The translations under genes and the position numbers were made by a program. A model generated the notes under the pieces. The model saw only the letters and a list, made by a program, of their open reading frames with translations. It searched no databases and was not told where the DNA came from. Of a DNA stretch of 47,653 bases, positions 41,992-47,653 are shown in pieces. Source of the DNA: Candidatus Omnitrophota bacterium (GTDB lineage Bacteria > Omnitrophota > Gorgyraeia > Gygaellales > Profunditerraquicolaceae); contig JAPLLW010000003.1 of NCBI GenBank assembly GCA_026387355.1, positions 1 through 47,653 of the forward strand, written 5' to 3'. Within the stretch, counting starts at the first letter, position 1. Each line of letters begins with the position of its first letter.

Positions 41992-43009
41992 CGCTAATCT
42001 TCTTCCTTACTTCTTTTTCAATATCATCCTGTAACTTTGGCTTCTCTCTTAATGCTTTAATCGCCGCATCTCTACCCTGGCCGATTTTCTCATCCTTAAA
42101 AGATATCCATGTGCCGGACTTAGTTAAAACTTCCGTATTCAAAGCAGCATCTAATACCGCGGCAGACTTAACTATCCCTTCATTATGCAAAATATCGAAT
42201 TCACCCTCATGAAAGGGTGGAGCAACTTTATTTTTAACTACCCTTACACGGACATGACCACCGATAACCTTATCCGCCTCTTTTAAGGTAGCAATCCGGC
42301 GCACATCCAGCCTTACCGATGAATAGAACTTAAGCGCTCTACCTCCAGGGGTGGTCTCCGGCGAACCAAACATTACCCCGATCTTCTCTCTAAGCTGGTT
42401 GATAAAAATAACGCAGGTGCGCGATTTGCTGATTGCCGCAGTTAGTTTTCTCAAGGCCTGAGACATAAGTCTGGCCTGTAAACCCATATGCGAATCACCC
42501 ATCTCACCTTCAATTTCAGCGCGAGGAGTAAGTGCGGCTACCGAATCAATAACCACCATATCCACCGCATTTGAGCGAACAAGCGTCTCTGCAATCTCCA
42601 AAGCCTGCTCTCCGGTATCAGGCTGAGAGATTAAAAGATCATCCAGGTTAACTCCGATTAACTTAGCATAAGTTGGATCAAAGGCATGTTCTGCATCAAT
42701 AAAAGCAGCAACGCCACCCTTCTTTTGATTTTCTCTTATTGCAGTTAAAGTTAAAGTGGTCTTTCCTGAAGCTTCAGGCCCGAATATTTCAACTACTCTA
42801 CCGCGAGGAAGCCCACCCACCCCTAAAGCAACATCCAATGTAAGCGCGCCCGTAGGTATAGTATCTACATTAACCTTGGTATGCGAACCGAGCTTCATTA
42901 TCGAACCCTTGCCAAATTGTTTTTCAATCTGCAAAAGTGCTAATTCCAACGCTTTATTACGGTCAGAAGCGTGCTGACTTGCCTCTTCTTTCTTTTCTTT
43001 GGTTACCAT
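41984..43009 (-). CDS. recA: Recombinase RecA
   Basis: RecA forms the DNA strand-exchange filament and is the SOS co-protease. From the ATG at 43009 it has 341 residues, with Walker [10 protein letters not shown] (77-85), [20 protein letters not shown], Walker [11 protein letters not shown], loop L1/L2 region ([20 protein letters not shown]) and [20 protein letters not shown]. No intein is present. The ATG has a good GGAGG site five to six bases upstream and a consensus promoter behind it. The frame is open for 43 more codons upstream, including a TTG at 43094-43096 that also has a strong ribosome binding site. Confidence 0.98.
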   Translation of the reverse strand: MVTKEKKEEASQHASDRNKALELALLQIEKQFGKGSIMKLGSHTKVNVDTIPTGALTLDVALGVGGLPRGRVVEIFGPEASGKTTLTLTAIRENQKKGGVAAFIDAEHAFDPTYAKLIGVNLDDLLISQPDTGEQALEIAETLVRSNAVDMVVIDSVAALTPRAEIEGEMGDSHMGLQARLMSQALRKLTAAISKSRTCVIFINQLREKIGVMFGSPETTPGGRALKFYSSVRLDVRRIATLKEADKVIGGHVRVRVVKNKVAPPFHEGEFDILHNEGIVKSAAVLDAALNTEVLTKSGTWISFKDEKIGQGRDAAIKALREKPKLQDDIEKEVRKKISVE

Positions 43010-43042
43010 AACTGCCTCCGATTTAATAGTTTTAGAGTGTTT

Positions 43043-43071
43043 ATTATATCCCGCATGCATCCTACTGTCAA
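43043..43071 (-). promoter_or_regulatory. recA promoter
   Basis: On the minus strand TTGACA (43066-43071) and TATAAT (43043-43048) are both perfect consensus boxes, with a 17-base spacer. The start point would be near 43036, giving a leader of about 27 bases with GGAGG before the recA ATG. The spacer holds a self-complementary GCATGC/ATGCAT block (43053-43060). I recognise neither an E. coli- nor a Bacillus-type LexA box here. Confidence 0.88.
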
Positions 43072-43093
43072 ACAAATAATGCTCGTAAAATAT

Positions 43094-43109
43094 CAATACA
43101 ATCCTCCTT
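43094..43109 (-). promoter_or_regulatory. Alternative ribosome binding site and TTG start in frame with recA
   Basis: AAGGAGG (43103-43109 on the minus strand) is followed after six bases by TTG (43094-43096). That codon is in frame with recA and 29 codons before its ATG. It would add a short N-terminal extension (starting [16 protein letters not shown] after the initiator). The recA promoter lies inside this extension, so it would need a transcript from further upstream. It may be chance. Confidence 0.4.
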
Positions 43110-43161
43110 TCTATCCTAATAGACGCAAAAATAAACATAATCTAACTAAATATCTATGAGA

Positions 43162-43190
43162 TTGACATTTTCGTTAAAATATGTTAAATT
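43162..43190 (+). promoter_or_regulatory. Promoter of the GGDEF gene
   Basis: TTGACA (43162-43167) and TAAATT (43185-43190) are 17 bases apart on the plus strand. The start point would fall near 43197, only about two bases before the ATG at 43199. No Shine-Dalgarno sequence is present before that ATG, nor before the in-frame ATG at 43181, which lies inside the promoter. The transcript therefore looks leaderless. Confidence 0.7.
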
Positions 43191-43198
43191 TATTGCCT

Positions 43199-44371
43199 AT
43201 GGAAGAACTCATTAAACTAAAAAGCGAACTTGAACGCACCAAAACTGAGTTAGGGATTCTTTACGAAATCTCTAACGCCATGCGTACTACTTTGAATTTG
43301 GATGAAATCCTCTACATCATCCTCACCGGAGTAACTGCGCATATCGGCTTAGGCTTTAACCGCGCCCTTCTATTCTTAATTAATCAAAAGGACGGCTTAA
43401 TCGAAGGCAAGATGGGTATCGGCCCTGAAACCGGGGAAGAAGCTAACCGCATATGGAGCCAGATTGAAGGCGAAAATATGGATATGGAGGATTTAATCAG
43501 CGCTTATAAATTCTCCAATAACGGCAGAAACGGATTTGAGGGCGGATTTAATAAACAAGTGCAACATATAAAAATATCTTTGCGAGATAAGAGTGAAAAC
43601 CTTCTGAATTTAGTAGCGCAAGAAGGAATGCCTTTGCATCTAACTAAAGAAACAATCATAAACTATAAGAATACACCGATTCTTCAACTGCTAAAAAGCG
43701 ATGAGCTAGTATTAATCCCGCTTAAGGCAAAAGACAAGATCAACGGAATTATTGTTGCTGATAATTTCATTACTAAAGAGCCGATTATCAAAGATGACCT
43801 ACGCATGCTCACCATGCTTGCTAACCAGGCAGGGCTTGCAATTGAAAACTCCCAACTTTATGAAAAGACCGTAATGCTCGCGCAGATGGATGCCTTAACT
43901 GAACTCTGGAATCACGGTTATTTTCAATATTTATTACTTTCGGAGCTGGAGAAATCAAGGGCAAATCAAGCCCCTTTAAGCCTAATCTTGATTGATATCG
44001 ACCACTTTAAGGTTTATAACGACACGCTAGGGCACCAGGCAGGAGATAAAATACTAAAGAGCCTGGCTAGCTTACTTAAGGACCAATCGCGTAAAATGGA
44101 TCTTGTCTGCCGTTATGGCGGAGAGGAATTTGCCATAATCCTTCCGCAGACTGACAAGAAGGAAACTCTTTTAATCGCTGAACGGTTAAGAGAAGATATC
44201 GAAAAATACGCCTTTGCTCATGAGGATATTCTTCCTGATAAAAGGCTTACTGCCTCACTTGGAATATCTTCTTTTCCTGAAGACGGGTTACTCCCTGCTG
44301 AACTTATCTCTGCCTCTGATAAAGCCATGTATCGCGCCAAAAACAAAGGAAGAAATACTACCTGCTACTAA
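43199..44371 (+). CDS. GAF-domain diguanylate cyclase
   Basis: This 390-residue cytosolic protein has a short N-terminal coil (MEELIKLKSELERTKTELGI), a GAF sensor domain (about residues 20-220; LNLDEILYIILTGVTAHIGL to MLANQAGLAIENSQLYEKTV) and a C-terminal GGDEF domain (from MDALTELWNHGYF). The active-site motif is GGEEF (about 307-311), a functional form. An RxxD inhibitory site (RKMD, 298-301) lies exactly five residues before it, so product inhibition by c-di-GMP is likely. The GAF ligand cannot be inferred. It is the only plus-strand gene, divergent from recA, and its stop codon overlaps that of smc. Confidence 0.92.
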   Translation: MEELIKLKSELERTKTELGILYEISNAMRTTLNLDEILYIILTGVTAHIGLGFNRALLFLINQKDGLIEGKMGIGPETGEEANRIWSQIEGENMDMEDLISAYKFSNNGRNGFEGGFNKQVQHIKISLRDKSENLLNLVAQEGMPLHLTKETIINYKNTPILQLLKSDELVLIPLKAKDKINGIIVADNFITKEPIIKDDLRMLTMLANQAGLAIENSQLYEKTVMLAQMDALTELWNHGYFQYLLLSELEKSRANQAPLSLILIDIDHFKVYNDTLGHQAGDKILKSLASLLKDQSRKMDLVCRYGGEEFAIILPQTDKKETLLIAERLREDIEKYAFAHEDILPDKRLTASLGISSFPEDGLLPAELISASDKAMYRAKNKGRNTTCY

Positions 44372-47300
44372 ACAACCTCTACAACTTCCTGTGGTTCTTT
44401 TTCCTTTTCCAAGCTATCCCCGAATTTAACAGAGACTATCTTTGATACGCCGGATTGCTCCATAGTAATACCATACATAACATTGGCATTAACAATAGTC
44501 TTCTTGTTATGGGTAATAACAATAAATTGCGAAGTCTTGGAGAATTCCTGCAGAACCCTTGAGAACCTATCTACGTTTGCCTCATCAAGGGCTGCGTCAA
44601 TCTCATCAAGTATGCAGAATGGCGAAGGCTTAACCTTAAAGATTGCAAAAATAAGCGCAATCGCTGACATAGATTTCTCGCCACCTGAAAGTAAAAGCAC
44701 GTTCTGTAATTTCTTTCCCGGGGGCCGGCAAATAATCTCAATCCCTGATTCTAGCGGATCATTTTCATCAATCAGGAATACCTGCGCGTCTCCTCCGTTA
44801 AAAAGCAGACGGAAATAATTGCGGAATTCCACGCGTACCTTCTCAAAGGTCTCCATAAACATTTGCTTAGTAGTGCGGTTTATCTTTAAGATTGCCTGAT
44901 GCAGAGATTCTTTTGCGGTTAACAAATCTGTCTGCTGCTGGATCAAAAAGTCATAGCGCTTCTTTAATTCATCATACTCTTCGATAGCCACAAGGTTAAC
45001 CGTCCCGTAAGAATCTAGCTTCCTCTTTAACTCCGCTATCTCTTGAGTAAGTAAAGCCGCGTCAAGGCCCTCGCAGACCTCAACCATCTCCTCAAGCTCG
45101 ATCTTATAAGCCTGAAGCATGCGTTCTTTGATATTAGCGTATTTATAATCTATATCCTTATCGAGCATCTGGAGTTCATAAAGTTTATTCTTAAGATTAT
45201 CCAGATCTTCTCTATCCGCCTCGATCTTAGCATTCACTCCACCTGCGCTCTCGGATATCTGAGTATAGCTAGCCTCGACCTCTTTCAATAAAACCTTCTT
45301 TACCGCTAGATCCTGGTTAGCCGATACTATTTTTAACTCAGACTCTGAATTCTCTGACTCCATAGCCTGCATGCGCAAAGTAGAATCCTCAATCTGTTTG
45401 AAAACATTACCCAGATTTTCCTTATCGTGATTATGAGAGTCCTCGAACATCTTAAGCGTAGCCTCATCGGAAATTATACGCTTATGCAAAGATTCAAGCT
45501 CAGTCCTGGTCTGAGTGATCATCACTAAAAGCTCTTCTCTGGATTTATTATTCAACGTAATGTTATCTTCTTCCTTAAGAATCAAATCTTCCGCAAGGCG
45601 GTGATTATTAATAAGACTTGTTAAGGTATTTTGCGCAGTTAAGATATTTGCCTCGAGGACCGATAATTCTTTATGCGTATCCATAAGGTCCATAACGGTT
45701 AGGTCTTCCTCTTCCTTTATCTTATTAAACTGCTCTAAAATAGTCTGTCGCGAAGTCTCTTTATTCGCCAAATTTATCTCCTGAGTGCGTTCATCAGCCT
45801 GTAGCCTTGAGATAATCTTATTTAACTCTTCTACGCTTCTTTCTTTTTCCTGTTTACTACTTCTTAAAACGTCTAAATCTACTCCAATCTTAGCTATTTT
45901 CTCATCGATTTTCTGAGTATCTAACTCAATGGGTTTGGCCTCACCGCTAAATTTAAAATTTGCCGCCAGTCTTTCTTTGTCATCCTGATTTAGACTAACC
46001 GCATCACCTATTTTAATAACTAACCCGCTTACTTTTTCAATAGGCAGCTTGTCTAGATAAACCACGGCATTCATAGTCTCGCTGATATCAAGATATTTCG
46101 CTTTTAACTTCTCAAGAAATTCCTTATGCGACTCAAGTGTCAATCTCTGCTTTTCTAAATCCGTAATATCCGAATTAATACCCACCAGAGTCAAACCCTC
46201 TCTATCTAAATCGCTCTTAACTAAACCAAACTTCTGGGTGAGTTCCTCAATTGCCTTTTTCAGATAATCAACTTCTAGGGTTACTTTATTTAAACTCTCT
46301 TCGGTGATTACCTTATCCTCATAAATCTTGGCCTTCTCAATATCCAGTCTCTTTTTGCGCGCAAGATACACCTGCTGACTGGATGCAAAATCGGAAATCT
46401 GATTTCTGCACGAGGCTATATTTGACACTAACTCCATAATTTCTTTCTTAAACTTAACAATCTTATCCAGCGAACTCTTAATCTCTAAAGCTAGCAAATT
46501 AATCTGCCCTTCTTTTTCCGATAAAAGAAGCGCCTTGCTATCAATAACGTTCTTTAGCCCTAAGTACTCATCCCTTACCCTGTTCAGCTTTTCTTCGCCA
46601 GTTGCAAGCTTTACCTTCAAAAGATCTATCTGCTCATCCAGATGAACCTTAGCTGCCCTTAATTCTGTAATCTTTTCACTATTAAAACTTATCCTTTCGG
46701 TATTCCTAACTACCTGATTTTCTAATCCCATCAGCTCATTTCTAACCATCATTACATTATCTTCAAGAATCTTTAGCTCGCTCGAACGCGAGGCAATCCT
46801 AACCTCTTGTTCTTTGATAATAGAGAGCAGCTTCGCCTCAAGCAGCTGCAGGTCCTTAAGTTGATTTATAATTTCGTCCTTCTTGCCGATTAACTCTTTC
46901 TTAGAAAGAATAGCCTGACTAATCTCTTTATTCTTAAGCTCTTCGAAAACTTCTCGATATCTACGCGCTTTGTTTGCCTGGCGCTCTAAGCTGCCAATCT
47001 GCCGCCTTACTTCAGTAACGATATCATTGACCCTGAGCAGATTCTGTTCTGTCTCCTCCATCTTCCTGGATGTTTCTCTTTTCTGGGCTTTATATTTTGT
47101 AATCCCTGAGGCCTCATCAAAAACCTGGCGCCTGTCTTCAGGTTTTGAACTAAGCACCAGATCAATTTTTCCCTGAGCAATTATTGAGTAACTCTCTGCC
47201 CCAACCCCAGTACCTAAAAGTAAATCCAGTATATCTTTCAGACGTACCTGTGTTTTGTTTAACAGATACTCACTCTCACCTGAACGAAAGAGCCTGCGGG

Positions 47301-47601
47301 TAATAGCAACTTCATCATTATCAAAATTAAAAAAACGGGCTTGATTATCAAAGGTTAAGGTTACCTCTGCCAACCCTAACGGTTCACGTTTATCCGTGCC
47401 GTTAAAAATAACATCAAGCATCTCTGAGCCACGCAGGGACTTAGCTGATTGCTCCCCCAAAACCCAACGTATAGAATCAAAGATATTTGATTTCCCGCAA
47501 CCATTAGGACCAACTACCGCAGTGATTCCTGACTCGAAATTCAAAGTTGTTTTCTCGCAAAAAGACTTGAATCCTAATAATTCTAATTTTTTAAAATACA
47601 T
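44368..47601 (-). CDS. smc: Chromosome segregation protein SMC with reduced hinge
   Basis: SMC is the condensin ATPase that organises the chromosome with ScpA/ScpB. This 1077-residue protein has the N-terminal head (MYFKKLELLGFKSFCEKTTL; Walker A GPNGCGKSN at 31-39), coiled coils from about 175 to 500 and 565 to 905, and the C-terminal head with the signature LSGGEKSMSAIALIFA near 970 and Walker B FCILDEIDAALDEANVDRF near 995. Between the coils only about 55 residues (504-558, including VSGLVIKIGDAVSLNQDD) replace the usual hinge of about 150 residues. The reading frame is continuous. An AGGAG site precedes the ATG. The stop TAG overlaps the GGDEF stop, with no terminator between. Confidence 0.95.
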   Translation of the reverse strand: MYFKKLELLGFKSFCEKTTLNFESGITAVVGPNGCGKSNIFDSIRWVLGEQSAKSLRGSEMLDVIFNGTDKREPLGLAEVTLTFDNQARFFNFDNDEVAITRRLFRSGESEYLLNKTQVRLKDILDLLLGTGVGAESYSIIAQGKIDLVLSSKPEDRRQVFDEASGITKYKAQKRETSRKMEETEQNLLRVNDIVTEVRRQIGSLERQANKARRYREVFEELKNKEISQAILSKKELIGKKDEIINQLKDLQLLEAKLLSIIKEQEVRIASRSSELKILEDNVMMVRNELMGLENQVVRNTERISFNSEKITELRAAKVHLDEQIDLLKVKLATGEEKLNRVRDEYLGLKNVIDSKALLLSEKEGQINLLALEIKSSLDKIVKFKKEIMELVSNIASCRNQISDFASSQQVYLARKKRLDIEKAKIYEDKVITEESLNKVTLEVDYLKKAIEELTQKFGLVKSDLDREGLTLVGINSDITDLEKQRLTLESHKEFLEKLKAKYLDISETMNAVVYLDKLPIEKVSGLVIKIGDAVSLNQDDKERLAANFKFSGEAKPIELDTQKIDEKIAKIGVDLDVLRSSKQEKERSVEELNKIISRLQADERTQEINLANKETSRQTILEQFNKIKEEEDLTVMDLMDTHKELSVLEANILTAQNTLTSLINNHRLAEDLILKEEDNITLNNKSREELLVMITQTRTELESLHKRIISDEATLKMFEDSHNHDKENLGNVFKQIEDSTLRMQAMESENSESELKIVSANQDLAVKKVLLKEVEASYTQISESAGGVNAKIEADREDLDNLKNKLYELQMLDKDIDYKYANIKERMLQAYKIELEEMVEVCEGLDAALLTQEIAELKRKLDSYGTVNLVAIEEYDELKKRYDFLIQQQTDLLTAKESLHQAILKINRTTKQMFMETFEKVRVEFRNYFRLLFNGGDAQVFLIDENDPLESGIEIICRPPGKKLQNVLLLSGGEKSMSAIALIFAIFKVKPSPFCILDEIDAALDEANVDRFSRVLQEFSKTSQFIVITHNKKTIVNANVMYGITMEQSGVSKIVSVKFGDSLEKEKEPQEVVEVV

Positions 47602-47653
47602 GCGCTCTCCTGTGTTAATGTGGTTGAGATTGGTTTTCTAACCAAGCATCAAT
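47602..47653 (-). promoter_or_regulatory. smc upstream region, ribosome binding site
   Basis: The last 52 bases hold AGGAG five bases before the smc ATG and a weak TTGGTT/AACCAA inverted repeat (47630-47645, four-base loop). No promoter or coding frame can be judged because the window ends. Confidence 0.5.

Noticed and set aside
43043-43071. A LexA/SOS box at recA
   Set aside because: Neither the E. coli pattern CTGT-N8-ACAG nor the Bacillus pattern GAAC-N4-GTTC is present; the GCATGC block is too short to name an operator.
47630-47645. Inverted repeat TTGGTT/AACCAA upstream of smc as a terminator
   Set aside because: The stem is only six weak pairs and no T-run follows on the minus strand; the window ends before any upstream gene can be seen.

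Overview
The window is one long stretch of bacterial core genome with about 40% G+C by eye and almost no intergenic DNA. Nearly every gene lies on the minus strand, and the only plus-strand gene is a diguanylate cyclase. A SurA-like periplasmic chaperone, a fused SecDF, YajC and a peptidoglycan-binding lipoprotein point to a diderm. The surA-pdxA-rsmA order matches that of Gram-negative bacteria. The proteins do not look proteobacterial or firmicute. My best guess is an uncultured PVC-group lineage such as Candidatus Omnitrophota. That is an impression from protein style, not a computed placement.

Reading in the direction of transcription, from high to low coordinates, there are three blocks. 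(1) smc, at 47.6-44.4 kb, ends tail-to-tail with the plus-strand GAF-GGDEF gene. (2) From a consensus promoter at about 43.05 kb runs a tightly packed series: recA, recX, alaS, hisD, hisB, hisH, hisA, a peptidoglycan-binding lipoprotein, hisF, hisI, trpE, rpsP, yajC, secDF, a short mfd, a surA-like gene, pdxA and rsmA. Most junctions overlap or have gaps under 35 bases. (3) From a second near-perfect promoter at 25.34 kb starts a superoperon: tRNA-Thr, rpmG, tRNA-Trp, secE, nusG, rplK, rplA, rplJ, rplL, rpoB, rpoC, rpsL, rpsG, fusA, tuf, then the whole S10 and spc ribosomal clusters, secY and the start of adk, which leaves the window. The classical rif, str, S10 and spc operons are thus joined head to tail, with only one sizeable gap (rplL-rpoB). 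That gap carries three adjacent hairpins. No stretch longer than 300 bases lacks a gene.

The gene content is ordinary, but several proteins are not. rpoB and rplO are each broken by a +1-type frameshift, and in both cases removing one A restores the family sequence or a continuous reading frame. Mfd is reduced to the UvrA-binding-like domain, the RNA-polymerase-interaction domain and the translocase; its UvrB-like D1a/D1b, D3 and C-terminal D7 modules are missing. SMC has normal heads and long coiled coils but only about 55 residues where a hinge of about 150 residues is expected. HisB keeps its first metal-binding HHxxE motif but has lost the second. EF-Tu has KTVTI where RGITI is nearly invariant in switch I. 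The GGDEF gene appears to be transcribed almost leaderless, and recA has two alternative in-frame starts, each with a strong ribosome binding site.

No mobile element, CRISPR array, rRNA gene or convincing rho-independent terminator was seen.
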